The position numbers and the translations under genes were made by a program. From Polychytrium aggregatum (Eukaryota; Chytridiomycota; Chytridiomycetes; Polychytriales): a stretch of 64,000 bases of DNA. Positions within the stretch are counted from its first letter, which is position 1; every line of letters starts with the position of its first letter. Shown here piece after piece: positions 32,555-44,643 of the stretch. Below the pieces are notes generated by a model, which was not told the origin of the DNA, ran no database searches, and saw only the letters and a program-made list of their open reading frames with translations. Location: NCBI RefSeq assembly GCF_025602895.1, contig NW_026516242.1, positions 1 to 64,000 on the forward strand, written 5' to 3'.

Positions 32555-33322
32555 ATGGCCGACGCTCCTCTCCGCCTCCCTGACCCATTTGACGGCAACC
32601 GTCGTCGCTTCCGTTCCTTCCTGACCCAAGTCAAGATCATCCTGTCCATCCACGAGGCCCGCTACCCCACGGACCGTCACCGGGTGGGCCTTGTGGGCAC
32701 ATTGCTCGCCGGACCACCCGCAGACTGGTTCGCCAGCCTCGTTGCAACGGAGAGCCCCGCCATCCAAGATTTTGCCACCTTCGTTCGCCAGCTCGAAGCT
32801 CGTTTTGGCGACCCGCACTCCGTCGTCCGGTCCGAAGGCGCTATCATGCGCCTCACCCAAGGCAAGCGGTCTGTTGCGATCTTCGCCTCCGAGTTCCAGC
32901 TCCTCCAAGCGGAGATCCACTGGGACGAACAGGCTCTGATCGCCCAGTTTTACCGCGGGCTCAACACCGGCGTCAAAGACATGCTCGCGATTCGAGGCGA
33001 GCTGCCTGCCACGCTTGAAGAGCTCATCGAAGTGGCGACTCGCCTCGACGCCCGCATCTACCAGCGCCGTCTCGAGGAGGACCGCCGCCCTCGCCGTCCC
33101 AACCTCGAGCTGCCTCCACCCGCAAGATTCAAGGAAGCCCAAGACGATCCCTTGGTGGCTCAAGTCCCCGGCTCCAGTTCGGCCTCCCGCGAAGCCGAAC
33201 GCAGACATCGCAGATCCAATAATCTCTGCCTGTACTGCGGGGAGGCCGGACACTTTGTCAAGGCCTGCCCCAACCGCCGAACCAACACCGAGTCGGGAAA
33301 CGACATGCGCCAGAGCCTCTAA
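32555..33322 (+). CDS. gag: Element D Gag, 255 aa
   Basis: I chose the ATG at 32555 (MADAPLRLPDPFDG) over weaker upstream starts because the capsid-like fold begins here. Capsid segments include RSFLTQVKIIL and FVRQLEARFGD. A CCHC knuckle, CLYCGEAGHFVKAC, is near the C-terminus. The stop TAA falls in the loop of the frameshift hairpin. The gene is intact. Confidence 0.92.
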   Translation: MADAPLRLPDPFDGNRRRFRSFLTQVKIILSIHEARYPTDRHRVGLVGTLLAGPPADWFASLVATESPAIQDFATFVRQLEARFGDPHSVVRSEGAIMRLTQGKRSVAIFASEFQLLQAEIHWDEQALIAQFYRGLNTGVKDMLAIRGELPATLEELIEVATRLDARIYQRRLEEDRRPRRPNLELPPPARFKEAQDDPLVAQVPGSSSASREAERRHRRSNNLCLYCGEAGHFVKACPNRRTNTESGNDMRQSL

Positions 33323-33704
33323 GGGCCGCTGCTCTGGCGCTGACCGACAATGTCAGCAATAAAGTCTTTTCCAAACCTCAAAGACCAATTGCTACCGCCC
33401 ATCCCAAGGCCCAACCTGCCCTAACTCCCCGACCCGTACCCATCCCGCAACCCAGCCCCGCCTCGTTCTTCCAGGCCGCCCCCCAGCCCCAGACCATTCG
33501 ACCCGTCCAAGAGCATGCGCCGCTCTCAAACACCTCGACCACCGCCGCTACCACTTGCCCTCGGGCCAAGGTGGACCTCCGTTACCTCATGCACCCACCC
33601 ATCCTCGAGTCCAGCAACCTGCCCATCCACTTCCCAAAGCAGACTTCCCATGCCCCAGTCCCCCCACATGCTCCCCCACCTGGCAGCACGCCCCTCACAG
33701 CCAA
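33292..33704 (+). pseudogene. pol: Element D Pol, N-terminal portion
   Basis: The -1 frame after the slippery site is open from 33292 to the B3 insertion point (duplication GCCAA, 33700-33704). It encodes a Pro/Gln/Thr-rich linker before the protease and no enzymatic domain. It joins in frame to the portion at 44644. Confidence 0.85.
33295..33340 (+). promoter_or_regulatory. Element D gag-pol -1 frameshift signal
   Basis: Heptamer G_GGA_AAC at 33295-33301, a 5-nt spacer, then a perfect 10-bp stem GCGCCAGAGC (33307-33316) with GCTCTGGCGC (33331-33340) and a 14-nt loop holding the gag stop. Confidence 0.88.
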
Positions 33705-33716
33705 TGTAGGAGATGG

Positions 33717-34025
33717 TGTAACGTCCACTACTGGGACGTTGGGGCAAGACGGGGAGGGAGGGGGTACAAGACAAGACAGGACGGGGCAGAACAGGGCGGT
33801 GCTAGGCTACTCTAGCGGACGGGTGAGCTCGGGGAGCACTTACGTTTATTCACGATAAAACCGAACTCCAGACAAACGGGGGGAACGGGGGCAACCCGCA
33901 GGTATACCCTGCGGTGGCCTGCCTGCGGTGCGTGAAAACGCAAAGCGCAGCACAGGTCACGACCCACTGCGCCGCGCAGTACGCGCAGTACGCGCAGCAC
34001 AGCGTCGGAGATACCATCTCCTACA
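33717..34025 (-). repeat. B2 3' LTR, 309 bp
   Basis: Reverse complement of the B1 LTR with no difference seen. Confidence 0.95.
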
Positions 34026-34034
34026 CTCCCACAC

Positions 34035-37000
34035 TTAAGAAGGCTTCCTGCGAGGAGCCCTGCGTGTGCTCTTTATTTGGGGCTCCTCGAGGTGTTTACC
34101 GTATTTACTCAGCTCCTCGGGTGCATGGGACAAGTCCTCCAGTGTTTGCCATGTGTTGCCCGAGTGTGGGTAACCAACCCACTTGACATAAAACCGAAGT
34201 GACCCATCAGCCACTTTCTTGTGCCTCACGATCCTTTCGACTTCATATTCTTGAGTATAGTATTGTCCGAGGTCGTCTTCCAGTGGTGCGTCGTCCGGGA
34301 CACCTTCGTCGGCGTCGGGGAACTGTGCTGGACTGCGGGTCGTGTGGCGACGCAGCTTGGACACATGGAAGACAGGATGGAGCTTGCTTCCAGGTGGCAA
34401 GTCCAACAGGTAGTTGAGGGGACTGGGTCGGGCCGCTATCTTGAACGGTCCTCGGTACTTGGGCAACAACTTCTTTGACTGGGCTTCGGGGACCTTGATG
34501 TTGTCGGCGTCCAGGTAGACAAGGTCTCCAACTTCAAAGGAGACATCCTGGTGTCGGCGGTCGTAGTACTTCGCCATCACTTGTTGCGCATCCGTGAGCG
34601 CGTCGGCGATCATCTTGTGTCGGACTTGATGATCTTTGACAAAGGCACTTGGTTTGGGAGGCAATCCAGCCGTGGACTCGGTCAGTGTCAAGGAGGTGGG
34701 AACATCAGGCTGGAATCCGTAGAGCGCCTCAAAGGGGCTCAAGCCAGTTGTGCTCGACTTGGCGGTGTTGTATGCAAACTCTGCATGACTCAGCTGTATG
34801 TCCCAGTCGTCTTGGCTGGTCGAGGCGTATGTCCTCAGGTATTGCTCGAGGGTGCGGATCGTCCGCTCGGACTGTCCATCCGTTTGTTGGTGGTGCGAGG
34901 TTGACATGTTCAGCTTGGTGCCGAGATGGTCGAACAGACTTGTCCAAAACAAGGAGGTGAATCGGGGGTCTCGATCACTGACGATGGACTTTGGGAGGCC
35001 GTGGTGCTTGAACACATGCTTGAAGAACAGCAGTGCAAGGTCAGGCGCGGAGCATGTCGTCTGGCACGGCACAAAGTGTGCCATCTTGCTGAACCTGTCG
35101 ACAAAGACAGCGATTGCATCGTGGTCCAACTTGGTCGTCGGTAGATGCGTGATGAGATCCATGGACATGCTGGTCCAGGGGCGGTCGGGAACAGGCAGGG
35201 GTTGCAGCAATCCTTGCTCTCGGGTCGTGCGTGACTTGACCATCTTGCAGGTATGGCAGGACTCGATGTACTTCTCGACGGTGCGCTTCATTCCAGGCCA
35301 GTATGCGACTTTGGCCAGTCGGTCGTATGTCTTCTCGACTCCAAAGTGTCCAGCGAGGGGCGAGTCGTGGACCTCTTGGAGCAACTTGGTCTTCAACGAC
35401 GGAATGTCCGGCACACAGACACGGCTGTCCTTCTTCAGGAGGAGCAGGCCATCACGCACTGTGTACTCGGATGATTCGTCGTCCTTGGGGAGCTTAGACA
35501 CCTTTCGGAACAGTTCTCCGAACTGTTTGTCGTTGGCGATGTTGTCTCGGACAACATCCAGCATCGTGTTGTCGACACTGACAGTCGACTCGTACAGTGA
35601 CGCCAATTGGTAGTCGGGGCGTCGGGACAGTGCGTCAGGCACCACATTGAGTTTGCCTTTCTGGTATACAACCTCGTAGTTGTACTCGGCGAGGAACTCC
35701 ATCCATCGCGCTTGGCGTCGGCTCAGGTTCTTCTTGGTGTCGAGGTAACGCAGTGACTGGTGGTCCGTCACAATCTTGAAGGGCTTGGCGGTACCGTGGA
35801 GGTACACTCGGAACTTCTGCAGCGCGTAGATGATCGCAAGCTGCTCCTTCTCGTGCACGGGATAGTTGATCTCGTGTTGGGACAGTTTGCGCGACTCGAA
35901 GGCAACGGGCCTTCCCTCCTGCATCAAAACAGCTCCCACCGCAAAGTCGGAGGCGTCGGTGTGCACGGAGACATCCGTGTTCGGGTCGAACACAGCGAGG
36001 ACAGGAGCGTTCGTCAAGGCGTGCTTGAGGGTCTCGAACGCTTGGCGTTGTGGGTGGTCCCACACGAAGGGGCACTCTTTGCGGAGTAGGTCTGTGAGTG
36101 GACCGGCAGTGCGCGCCAGATCGGGGATGAATCGGCGGTAGTAGTTGACGAGACCGAGAAACGACTGCACGTCAGAGACGCATGCGAGCGGCGGCCACTC
36201 GACCACAGACTTGACCTTGGCGGGGTCGACTTCGATTCCTCTTCCTGAGACAACGTGTCCCAGGAACGGGACTTGATTCTTGAAGAACTCACACTTGGAC
36301 AGTTTGGCATACAACTTGTGCTCGCGTAGCTTGGCCAGCACGCGGGCGACATGACCTTCATGGGTCGCTTCATCCTTGCTGTACACAAGGATATCATCCA
36401 GGTACACGATGACAGAGTTGTCGAGCTCTTGGCGGAACACATCGTTCATCAGCTGCATGAACGTGGCAGGTGCGTTCGTCAATCCGAACGGCAGCACTAG
36501 GAACTCGTACAGTCCGTAGCGAGTCCTGAAGGCGGTCTTGTGGACATCATCCTCGTGGATGCGGATCTGATGGTAGCCTGAGCGGAGGTCTATCTTGCTA
36601 AAGACCTTTGCTCCACTCAGACGATCCATCAACTCGTCGATCCTGGGCAACGGGTAGGTGTTCTTGATGGTCTGTTTGTTTAGTGCGCGATAGTCGACGC
36701 ACATCCTGAGATCACCTTCTTTCTTCTTGACAAAGAGCACTGGTGCACCATACGGTGACTGGCTCGGGCGGATGAACCCATGGGCGAGGAGGTCATCCAA
36801 CTGGCGCTTGAGTTCGTCCATCTCCGTCAGCGACAGTTGGTACGTCGGTCTTGACGGAGGCGACGAGCCTGGTTCGATGTCGATGCGATGATCGACGGTG
36901 CGTTGGGGTGGCAGGCATTGTGGCAACTGGTCGGGGAATACGTCCTTGTACTCGTCGAGCAGCTTGGTCACCACAGGCGGGGGACCGGGACCGGCTTGGT

Positions 37001-37952
37001 CGGTGTCGTCGACCTCACGCACGACACAGAGGAACGACGTGTCCTTCTTGATCAGCCTCTTGAATTGCATGGCTGAGAGGAGAGGTGGCATGTTGGGTGA
37101 GGCCATGCCCTGCAGGACAATGTCAGGGCCAACACGGACAGTGCGGCCTTTCCAGTCGACGACTGGAGTCGGCTCGGCACGAGCAAGCCAGCTCATGCCG
37201 AGGATGGCATCGAACTTGGTGTCGATCACTTGGAACAACAGGACAGGATGGTACTTGGGATGGAGGGCCACTCGCAGGACCACTTGGTGTGTGCACTGCT
37301 GCACACGATCGTCTGCAAGCGCCACACTCATCGGCGACTTCTTCTTGGTTGCATGTATGTTGAGCTCCTGGAGCAAGCGTCTGCTGACAAAGTTGCAGCT
37401 TGCTCCAGAGTCCACCATCATTCGGACGGTGTGACCTTGGACGGTGGCAGGGAGGTACAGCAGGGACTCTTCATGGTCCTCCTGCACAGCCTCCTGCACC
37501 ATGACTTGACTTGGGGGAACGGGCGACACTTGGTCTTGGTTGGCTTCATCACGGCCACTCGGACATTTTGGATAGGGTTCGGCCATTGCGGGGGCCTGCG
37601 GCGTCAGCACGCCATTGCACACGACGTCCACGGCTTGCGGACACATGTCGGAAGCATCCGACACACACGACTTGACAGGGGTGAGGGCACAGGCGGTCCT
37701 GTCCCTCAAGGGTTCTTGATTTTCTTTTTTGTTTTGGTTTTCAATTTTGGTTTTCTCTTCACGTTCGTGGAGAGGCAGGCGGCTTGCGCCACCATGCACC
37801 TCTCGCACGACGCACAACACTTGGTTTGTTTCTCCTTCGGGGGAGGGGGCGAGGTGAACTTCCTCTGGAGACGCGTGGACTGCATTGAGCAATCCACGGC
37901 GTTGGTCTCCTACTAGGGCTCCAGAGCCACCTAGTAGGGTCGGCCGTTTCCC
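34035..37952 (-). CDS. pol: B2 Pol, intact
   Basis: The translation equals B1 Pol over its full length: protease, RT, RNase H, integrase and chromodomain, all motifs present. The slippery heptamer is at 37946-37952 and the stop at 34035-34037. Its 5' LTR is complete and undisturbed, so this copy should be expressed in the same way as B1. Confidence 0.95.
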   Translation of the reverse strand, partial: GKRPTLLGGSGALVGDQRRGLLNAVHASPEEVHLAPSPEGETNQVLCVVREVHGGASRLPLHEREEKTKIENQNKKENQEPLRDRTACALTPVKSCVSDASDMCPQAVDVVCNGVLTPQAPAMAEPYPKCPSGRDEANQDQVSPVPPSQVMVQEAVQEDHEESLLYLPATVQGHTVRMMVDSGASCNFVSRRLLQELNIHATKKKSPMSVALADDRVQQCTHQVVLRVALHPKYHPVLLFQVIDTKFDAILGMSWLARAEPTPVVDWKGRTVRVGPDIVLQGMASPNMPPLLSAMQFKRLIKKDTSFLCVVREVDDTDQAGPGPPPVVTKLLDEYKDVFPDQLPQCLPPQRTVDHRIDIEPGSSPPSRPTYQLSLTEMDELKRQLDDLLAHGFIRPSQSPYGAPVLFVKKKEGDLRMCVDYRALNKQTIKNTYPLPRIDELMDRLSGAKVFSKIDLRSGYHQIRIHEDDVHKTAFRTRYGLYEFLVLPFGLTNAPATFMQLMNDVFRQELDNSVIVYLDDILVYSKDEATHEGHVARVLAKLREHKLYAKLSKCEFFKNQVPFLGHVVSGRGIEVDPAKVKSVVEWPPLACVSDVQSFLGLVNYYRRFIPDLARTAGPLTDLLRKECPFVWDHPQRQAFETLKHALTNAPVLAVFDPNTDVSVHTDASDFAVGAVLMQEGRPVAFESRKLSQHEINYPVHEKEQLAIIYALQKFRVYLHGTAKPFKIVTDHQSLRYLDTKKNLSRRQARWMEFLAEYNYEVVYQKGKLNVVPDALSRRPDYQLASLYESTVSVDNTMLDVVRDNIANDKQFGELFRKVSKLPKDDESSEYTVRDGLLLLKKDSRVCVPDIPSLKTKLLQEVHDSPLAGHFGVEKTYDRLAKVAYWPGMKRTVEKYIESCHTCKMVKSRTTREQGLLQPLPVPDRPWTSMSMDLITHLPTTKLDHDAIAVFVDRFSKMAHFVPCQTTCSAPDLALLFFKHVFKHHGLPKSIVSDRDPRFTSLFWTSLFDHLGTKLNMSTSHHQQTDGQSERTIRTLEQYLRTYASTSQDDWDIQLSHAEFAYNTAKSSTTGLSPFEALYGFQPDVPTSLTLTESTAGLPPKPSAFVKDHQVRHKMIADALTDAQQVMAKYYDRRHQDVSFEVGDLVYLDADNIKVPEAQSKKLLPKYRGPFKIAARPSPLNYLLDLPPGSKLHPVFHVSKLRRHTTRSPAQFPDADEGVPDDAPLEDDLGQYYTQEYEVERIVRHKKVADGSLRFYVKWVGYPHSGNTWQTLEDLSHAPEELSKYGKHLEEPQIKSTRRAPRRKPS

Positions 37953-38752
37953 GACTTCATGGGGCACTCCTTGGCCTGGTGTCCCGGTCGGTGACAGAAG
38001 AAGCAGGAACCATGGCGGAGGTCCTCCTGCTTCTGTCTGTCCTTGGGGGAGACAGTGGCAGCTTGCTGGAACCGGGAGCGGGGAGGGCCACGAGCCTCCA
38101 TGGCGTTGACGTCAACGTCCATGGGCTCAGGCATGGGTCTTGCGGGCGGGGCCGGGCGAGGCGGACGGGCTGGGACGTGATGAGACCGATGGCCGCCTGC
38201 CAGCTGCGGGTAGAACTGGCGGCCATGGTACTGGACGTTGTCGAGGTTCTCGGCAACGTCCATCATCACGTCCAGGGACTTGCGGGCATCAGGGTTGCTG
38301 GCGATGTACTCTCTGATCTTGGGCTTGAGGCCCTTCTGGAAGAGGTACATCGCATCAGCAGAGCCCAGCTCCTCAATCTGGGAGGAGAGGTCTTCAAACT
38401 CCTCGATGTAGCGGGTCACAGAACCACGCTGCACGAGAGAGTATAGCTTGTCACGGGCAATGAGTTCAGCATTGGGGCTGCCGAAGCGGCGACGGAGGCG
38501 GTCCTTGAAGTCGTCAAACACACCTTCGCTCTGCTCGTCGAACCCTTGGCGGCGGTACCAACGGTACGCCTGGTCCTTTAAGCAGAGCTTGGCGGCGACG
38601 ATGTGGTGGGTGGGGGCGACTTGGGCAGCATCGAGGTAGTCCTCGAGTTGCTGCAGCCAGTCCTCCACCGAGGAGGAGCGGCTCTTCCCAGTAAACACTG
38701 GGGCACGGAAGGTCTTGAGGAAGGCTTCCGGAAGTGGGCGGGGGTTGCTCAT
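37931..38752 (-). CDS. gag: B2 Gag, 273 aa, intact
   Basis: The translation equals B1 Gag, with the CCHC knuckle at the C-terminus and the TAG stop in the frameshift hairpin. The start ATG is at 38750-38752, after a leader of about 120 nt. Confidence 0.95.
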   Translation of the reverse strand: MSNPRPLPEAFLKTFRAPVFTGKSRSSSVEDWLQQLEDYLDAAQVAPTHHIVAAKLCLKDQAYRWYRRQGFDEQSEGVFDDFKDRLRRRFGSPNAELIARDKLYSLVQRGSVTRYIEEFEDLSSQIEELGSADAMYLFQKGLKPKIREYIASNPDARKSLDVMMDVAENLDNVQYHGRQFYPQLAGGHRSHHVPARPPRPAPPARPMPEPMDVDVNAMEARGPPRSRFQQAATVSPKDRQKQEDLRHGSCFFCHRPGHQAKECPMKSGNGRPY

Positions 38753-38874
38753 GGCAGGGGCAGGCTCCAGGGACAGAGAGGAGAGTCGGTCGGCAAGAGA
38801 GGCGGGATCCAGCTTGAGGATCTAGAAAGAGGACAAACAGGACGAAAACAAGACGAGGATTTCCGATGCTACCA

Positions 38875-39183
38875 TGTAACGTCCACTACTGGGACGTTGG
38901 GGCAAGACGGGGAGGGAGGGGGTACAAGACAAGACAGGACGGGGCAGAACAGGGCGGTGCTAGGCTACTCTAGCGGACGGGTGAGCTCGGGGAGCACTTA
39001 CGTTTATTCACGATAAAACCGAACTCCAGACAAACGGGGGGAACGGGGGCAACCCGCAGGTATACCCTGCGGTGGCCTGCCTGCGGTGCGTGAAAACGCA
39101 AAGCGCAGCACAGGTCACGACCCACTGCGCCGCGCAGTACGCGCAGTACGCGCAGCACAGCGTCGGAGATACCATCTCCTACA
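38875..39183 (-). repeat. B2 5' LTR, 309 bp
   Basis: Complete LTR. It lies back to back with the remainder of the B3 5' LTR (39189-39485), so two divergent promoters sit within about 600 bp. Confidence 0.95.
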
Positions 39184-39485
39184 GATGGTATCTCCGACGC
39201 TGTGCTGCGCGTACTGCGCGTACTGCGCGGCGCAGTGGGTCGTGACCTGTGCTGCGCTTTGCGTTTTCACGCACCGCAGGCAGGCCACCGCAGGGTATAC
39301 CTGCGGGTTGCCCCCGTTCCCCCCGTTTGTCTGGAGTTCGGTTTTATCGTGAATAAACGTAAGTGCTCCCCGAGCTCACCCGTCCGCTAGAGTAGCCTAG
39401 CACCGCCCTGTTCTGCCCCGTCCTGTCTTGTCTTGTACCCCCTCCCTCCCCGTCTTGCCCCAACGTCCCAGTAGTGGACGTTACA
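39184..39485 (+). repeat. B3 5' LTR, remainder after the B2 insertion
   Basis: LTR bases 13 onward, preceded by the GATGG duplication. The first 12 bases lie 5.5 kb to the left at 33705-33716. Confidence 0.93.
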
Positions 39486-39607
39486 TGGTAGCATCGGAAA
39501 TCCTCGTCTTGTTTTCGTCCTGTTTGTCCTCTTTCTAGATCCTCAAGCTGGATCCCGCCTCTCTTGCCGACCGACTCTCCTCTCTGTCCCTGGAGCCTGC
39601 CCCTGCC

Positions 39608-40429
39608 ATGAGCAACCCCCGCCCACTTCCGGAAGCCTTCCTCAAGACCTTCCGTGCCCCAGTGTTTACTGGGAAGAGCCGCTCCTCCTCGGTGGAGGAC
39701 TGGCTGCAGCAACTCGAGGACTACCTCGATGCTGCCCAAGTCGCCCCCACCCACCACATCGTCGCCGCCAAGCTCTGCTTAAAGGACCAGGCGTACCGTT
39801 GGTACCGCCGCCAAGGGTTCGACGAGCAGAGCGAAGGTGTGTTTGACGACTTCAAGGACCGCCTCCGTCGCCGCTTCGGCAGCCCCAATGCTGAACTCAT
39901 TGCCCGTGACAAGCTATACTCTCTCGTGCAGCGTGGTTCTGTGACCCGCTACATCGAGGAGTTTGAAGACCTCTCCTCCCAGATTGAGGAGCTGGGCTCT
40001 GCTGATGCGATGTACCTCTTCCAGAAGGGCCTCAAGCCCAAGATCAGAGAGTACATCGCCAGCAACCCTGATGCCCGCAAGTCCCTGGACGTGATGATGG
40101 ACGTTGCCGAGAACCTCGACAACGTCCAGTACCATGGCCGCCAGTTCTACCCGCAGCTGGCAGGCGGCCATCGGTCTCATCACGTCCCAGCCCGTCCGCC
40201 TCGCCCGGCCCCGCCCGCAAGACCCATGCCTGAGCCCATGGACGTTGACGTCAACGCCATGGAGGCTCGTGGCCCTCCCCGCTCCCGGTTCCAGCAAGCT
40301 GCCACTGTCTCCCCCAAGGACAGACAGAAGCAGGAGGACCTCCGCCATGGTTCCTGCTTCTTCTGTCACCGACCGGGACACCAGGCCAAGGAGTGCCCCA
40401 TGAAGTCGGGAAACGGCCGACCCTACTAG
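39608..40429 (+). CDS. gag: B3 Gag, 273 aa, intact
   Basis: Same translation as B1 and B2 Gag, with ATG at 39608 and stop at 40427-40429. The gene is undamaged, but the transcription unit begins in an LTR that B2 has split 12 bp from its start. Confidence 0.95.
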   Translation: MSNPRPLPEAFLKTFRAPVFTGKSRSSSVEDWLQQLEDYLDAAQVAPTHHIVAAKLCLKDQAYRWYRRQGFDEQSEGVFDDFKDRLRRRFGSPNAELIARDKLYSLVQRGSVTRYIEEFEDLSSQIEELGSADAMYLFQKGLKPKIREYIASNPDARKSLDVMMDVAENLDNVQYHGRQFYPQLAGGHRSHHVPARPPRPAPPARPMPEPMDVDVNAMEARGPPRSRFQQAATVSPKDRQKQEDLRHGSCFFCHRPGHQAKECPMKSGNGRPY

Positions 40430-43400
40430 GTGGCTCTGGAGCCCTAGTAGGAGACCAACGCCGTGGATTGCTCAATGCAGTCCACGCGTCTCCAGAGGAA
40501 GTTCACCTCGCCCCCTCCCCCGAAGGAGAAACAAACCAAGTGTTGTGCGTCGTGCGAGAGGTGCATGGTGGCGCAAGCCGCCTGCCTCTCCACGAACGTG
40601 AAGAGAAAACCAAAATTGAAAACCAAAACAAAAAAGAAAATCAAGAACCCTTGAGGGACAGGACCGCCTGTGCCCTCACCCCTGTCAAGTCGTGTGTGTC
40701 GGATGCTTCCGACATGTGTCCGCAAGCCGTGGACGTCGTGTGCAATGGCGTGCTGACGCCGCAGGCCCCCGCAATGGCCGAACCCTATCCAAAATGTCCG
40801 AGTGGCCGTGATGAAGCCAACCAAGACCAAGTGTCGCCCGTTCCCCCAAGTCAAGTCATGGTGCAGGAGGCTGTGCAGGAGGACCATGAAGAGTCCCTGC
40901 TGTACCTCCCTGCCACCGTCCAAGGTCACACCGTCCGAATGATGGTGGACTCTGGAGCAAGCTGCAACTTTGTCAGCAGACGCTTGCTCCAGGAGCTCAA
41001 CATACATGCAACCAAGAAGAAGTCGCCGATGAGTGTGGCGCTTGCAGACGATCGTGTGCAGCAGTGCACACACCAAGTGGTCCTGCGAGTGGCCCTCCAT
41101 CCCAAGTACCATCCTGTCCTGTTGTTCCAAGTGATCGACACCAAGTTCGATGCCATCCTCGGCATGAGCTGGCTTGCTCGTGCCGAGCCGACTCCAGTCG
41201 TCGACTGGAAAGGCCGCACTGTCCGTGTTGGCCCTGACATTGTCCTGCAGGGCATGGCCTCACCCAACATGCCACCTCTCCTCTCAGCCATGCAATTCAA
41301 GAGGCTGATCAAGAAGGACACGTCGTTCCTCTGTGTCGTGCGTGAGGTCGACGACACCGACCAAGCCGGTCCCGGTCCCCCGCCTGTGGTGACCAAGCTG
41401 CTCGACGAGTACAAGGACGTATTCCCCGACCAGTTGCCACAATGCCTGCCACCCCAACGCACCGTCGATCATCGCATCGACATCGAACCAGGCTCGTCGC
41501 CTCCGTCAAGACCGACGTACCAACTGTCGCTGACGGAGATGGACGAACTCAAGCGCCAGTTGGATGACCTCCTCGCCCATGGGTTCATCCGCCCGAGCCA
41601 GTCACCGTATGGTGCACCAGTGCTCTTTGTCAAGAAGAAAGAAGGTGATCTCAGGATGTGCGTCGACTATCGCGCACTAAACAAACAGACCATCAAGAAC
41701 ACCTACCCGTTGCCCAGGATCGACGAGTTGATGGATCGTCTGAGTGGAGCAAAGGTCTTTAGCAAGATAGACCTCCGCTCAGGCTACCATCAGATCCGCA
41801 TCCACGAGGATGATGTCCACAAGACCGCCTTCAGGACTCGCTACGGACTGTACGAGTTCCTAGTGCTGCCGTTCGGATTGACGAACGCACCTGCCACGTT
41901 CATGCAGCTGATGAACGATGTGTTCCGCCAAGAGCTCGACAACTCTGTCATCGTGTACCTGGATGATATCCTTGTGTACAGCAAGGATGAAGCGACCCAT
42001 GAAGGTCATGTCGCCCGCGTGCTGGCCAAGCTACGCGAGCACAAGTTGTATGCCAAACTGTCCAAGTGTGAGTTCTTCAAGAATCAAGTCCCGTTCCTGG
42101 GACACGTTGTCTCAGGAAGAGGAATCGAAGTCGACCCCGCCAAGGTCAAGTCTGTGGTCGAGTGGCCGCCGCTCGCATGCGTCTCTGACGTGCAGTCGTT
42201 TCTCGGTCTCGTCAACTACTACCGCCGATTCATCCCCGATCTGGCGCGCACTGCCGGTCCACTCACAGACCTACTCCGCAAAGAGTGCCCCTTCGTGTGG
42301 GACCACCCACAACGCCAAGCGTTCGAGACCCTCAAGCACGCCTTGACGAACGCTCCTGTCCTCGCTGTGTTCGACCCGAACACGGATGTCTCCGTGCACA
42401 CCGACGCCTCCGACTTTGCGGTGGGAGCTGTTTTGATGCAGGAGGGAAGGCCCGTTGCCTTCGAGTCGCGCAAACTGTCCCAACACGAGATCAACTATCC
42501 CGTGCACGAGAAGGAGCAGCTTGCGATCATCTACGCGCTGCAGAAGTTCCGAGTGTACCTCCACGGTACCGCCAAGCCCTTCAAGATTGTGACGGACCAC
42601 CAGTCACTGCGTTACCTCGACACCAAGAAGAACCTGAGCCGACGCCAAGCGCGATGGATGGAGTTCCTCGCCGAGTACAACTACGAGGTTGTATACCAGA
42701 AAGGCAAACTCAATGTGGTGCCTGACGCACTGTCCCGACGCCCCGACTACCAATTGGCGTCACTGTACGAGTCGACTGTCAGTGTCGACAACACGATGCT
42801 GGATGTTGTCCGAGACAACATCGCCAACGACAAACAGTTCGGAGAACTGTTCCGAAAGGTGTCTAAGCTCCCCAAGGACGACGAATCATCCGAGTACACA
42901 GTGCGTGATGGCCTGCTCCTCCTGAAGAAGGACAGCCGTGTCTGTGTGCCGGACATTCCGTCGTTGAAGACCAAGTTGCTCCAAGAGGTCCACGACTCGC
43001 CCCTCGCTGGACACTTTGGAGTCGAGAAGACATACGACCGACTGGCCAAAGTCGCATACTGGCCTGGAATGAAGCGCACCGTCGAGAAGTACATCGAGTC
43101 CTGCCATACCTGCAAGATGGTCAAGTCACGCACGACCCGAGAGCAAGGATTGCTGCAACCCCTGCCTGTTCCCGACCGCCCCTGGACCAGCATGTCCATG
43201 GATCTCATCACGCATCTACCGACGACCAAGTTGGACCACGATGCAATCGCTGTCTTTGTCGACAGGTTCAGCAAGATGGCACACTTTGTGCCGTGCCAGA
43301 CGACATGCTCCGCGCCTGACCTTGCACTGCTGTTCTTCAAGCATGTGTTCAAGCACCACGGCCTCCCAAAGTCCATCGTCAGTGATCGAGACCCCCGATT

Positions 43401-44325
43401 CACCTCCTTGTTTTGGACAAGTCTGTTCGACCATCTCGGCACCAAGCTGAACATGTCAACCTCGCACCACCAACAAACGGATGGACAGTCCGAGCGGACG
43501 ATCCGCACCCTCGAGCAATACCTGAGGACATACGCCTCGACCAGCCAAGACGACTGGGACATACAGCTGAGTCATGCAGAGTTTGCATACAACACCGCCA
43601 AGTCGAGCACAACTGGCTTGAGCCCCTTTGAGGCGCTCTACGGATTCCAGCCTGATGTTCCCACCTCCTTGACACTGACCGAGTCCACGGCTGGATTGCC
43701 TCCCAAACCAAGTGCCTTTGTCAAAGATCATCAAGTCCGACACAAGATGATCGCCGACGCGCTCACGGATGCGCAACAAGTGATGGCGAAGTACTACGAC
43801 CGCCGACACCAGGATGTCTCCTTTGAAGTTGGAGACCTTGTCTACCTGGACGCCGACAACATCAAGGTCCCCGAAGCCCAGTCAAAGAAGTTGTTGCCCA
43901 AGTACCGAGGACCGTTCAAGATAGCGGCCCGACCCAGTCCCCTCAACTACCTGTTGGACTTGCCACCTGGAAGCAAGCTCCATCCTGTCTTCCATGTGTC
44001 CAAGCTGCGTCGCCACACGACCCGCAGTCCAGCACAGTTCCCCGACGCCGACGAAGGTGTCCCGGACGACGCACCACTGGAAGACGACCTCGGACAATAC
44101 TATACTCAAGAATATGAAGTCGAAAGGATCGTGAGGCACAAGAAAGTGGCTGATGGGTCACTTCGGTTTTATGTCAAGTGGGTTGGTTACCCACACTCGG
44201 GCAACACATGGCAAACACTGGAGGACTTGTCCCATGCACCCGAGGAGCTGAGTAAATACGGTAAACACCTCGAGGAGCCCCAAATAAAGAGCACACGCAG
44301 GGCTCCTCGCAGGAAGCCTTCTTAA
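40408..44325 (+). CDS. pol: B3 Pol, intact
   Basis: The -1 frame from the heptamer at 40408-40414 is open to 44325, with the same translation as B1 Pol and all catalytic motifs. The 3' LTR follows at 44335. Confidence 0.95.
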   Translation, partial: GKRPTLLGGSGALVGDQRRGLLNAVHASPEEVHLAPSPEGETNQVLCVVREVHGGASRLPLHEREEKTKIENQNKKENQEPLRDRTACALTPVKSCVSDASDMCPQAVDVVCNGVLTPQAPAMAEPYPKCPSGRDEANQDQVSPVPPSQVMVQEAVQEDHEESLLYLPATVQGHTVRMMVDSGASCNFVSRRLLQELNIHATKKKSPMSVALADDRVQQCTHQVVLRVALHPKYHPVLLFQVIDTKFDAILGMSWLARAEPTPVVDWKGRTVRVGPDIVLQGMASPNMPPLLSAMQFKRLIKKDTSFLCVVREVDDTDQAGPGPPPVVTKLLDEYKDVFPDQLPQCLPPQRTVDHRIDIEPGSSPPSRPTYQLSLTEMDELKRQLDDLLAHGFIRPSQSPYGAPVLFVKKKEGDLRMCVDYRALNKQTIKNTYPLPRIDELMDRLSGAKVFSKIDLRSGYHQIRIHEDDVHKTAFRTRYGLYEFLVLPFGLTNAPATFMQLMNDVFRQELDNSVIVYLDDILVYSKDEATHEGHVARVLAKLREHKLYAKLSKCEFFKNQVPFLGHVVSGRGIEVDPAKVKSVVEWPPLACVSDVQSFLGLVNYYRRFIPDLARTAGPLTDLLRKECPFVWDHPQRQAFETLKHALTNAPVLAVFDPNTDVSVHTDASDFAVGAVLMQEGRPVAFESRKLSQHEINYPVHEKEQLAIIYALQKFRVYLHGTAKPFKIVTDHQSLRYLDTKKNLSRRQARWMEFLAEYNYEVVYQKGKLNVVPDALSRRPDYQLASLYESTVSVDNTMLDVVRDNIANDKQFGELFRKVSKLPKDDESSEYTVRDGLLLLKKDSRVCVPDIPSLKTKLLQEVHDSPLAGHFGVEKTYDRLAKVAYWPGMKRTVEKYIESCHTCKMVKSRTTREQGLLQPLPVPDRPWTSMSMDLITHLPTTKLDHDAIAVFVDRFSKMAHFVPCQTTCSAPDLALLFFKHVFKHHGLPKSIVSDRDPRFTSLFWTSLFDHLGTKLNMSTSHHQQTDGQSERTIRTLEQYLRTYASTSQDDWDIQLSHAEFAYNTAKSSTTGLSPFEALYGFQPDVPTSLTLTESTAGLPPKPSAFVKDHQVRHKMIADALTDAQQVMAKYYDRRHQDVSFEVGDLVYLDADNIKVPEAQSKKLLPKYRGPFKIAARPSPLNYLLDLPPGSKLHPVFHVSKLRRHTTRSPAQFPDADEGVPDDAPLEDDLGQYYTQEYEVERIVRHKKVADGSLRFYVKWVGYPHSGNTWQTLEDLSHAPEELSKYGKHLEEPQIKSTRRAPRRKPS

Positions 44326-44334
44326 GTGTGGGAG

Positions 44335-44643
44335 TGTAGGAGATGGTATCTCCGACGCTGTGCTGCGCGTACTGCGCGTACTGCGCGGCGCAGTGGGTCG
44401 TGACCTGTGCTGCGCTTTGCGTTTTCACGCACCGCAGGCAGGCCACCGCAGGGTATACCTGCGGGTTGCCCCCGTTCCCCCCGTTTGTCTGGAGTTCGGT
44501 TTTATCGTGAATAAACGTAAGTGCTCCCCGAGCTCACCCGTCCGCTAGAGTAGCCTAGCACCGCCCTGTTCTGCCCCGTCCTGTCTTGTCTTGTACCCCC
44601 TCCCTCCCCGTCTTGCCCCAACGTCCCAGTAGTGGACGTTACA
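44335..44643 (+). repeat. B3 3' LTR, 309 bp
   Basis: Complete LTR ending GTTACA, followed by the GCCAA duplication and then element D pol. Confidence 0.95.

Larger units (their letters stand above)
33717..39183 (-). mobile_element. Ty3/gypsy chromovirus B2, complete, 5467 bp
   Basis: Minus-strand copy inserted at base 12 of the B3 5' LTR, with GATGG duplicated at 33712-33716 and 39184-39188. LTRs are 33717-34025 and 38875-39183. With B3 it forms a head-to-head inverted repeat with arms of about 5.4 kb and only the 5-bp duplication between them. Confidence 0.96.
33705..44643 (+). mobile_element. Ty3/gypsy chromovirus B3, complete but opened by B2
   Basis: The first 12 bases of its 5' LTR are at 33705-33716 and the rest runs from 39184 to 44643. 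The GCCAA duplication (33700-33704 and 44644-44648) places it in D pol. Without B2 and its duplication it is 5467 bp, the same as B1. Gag and pol are intact, but its 5' LTR is split 12 bp from the start. Confidence 0.95.
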
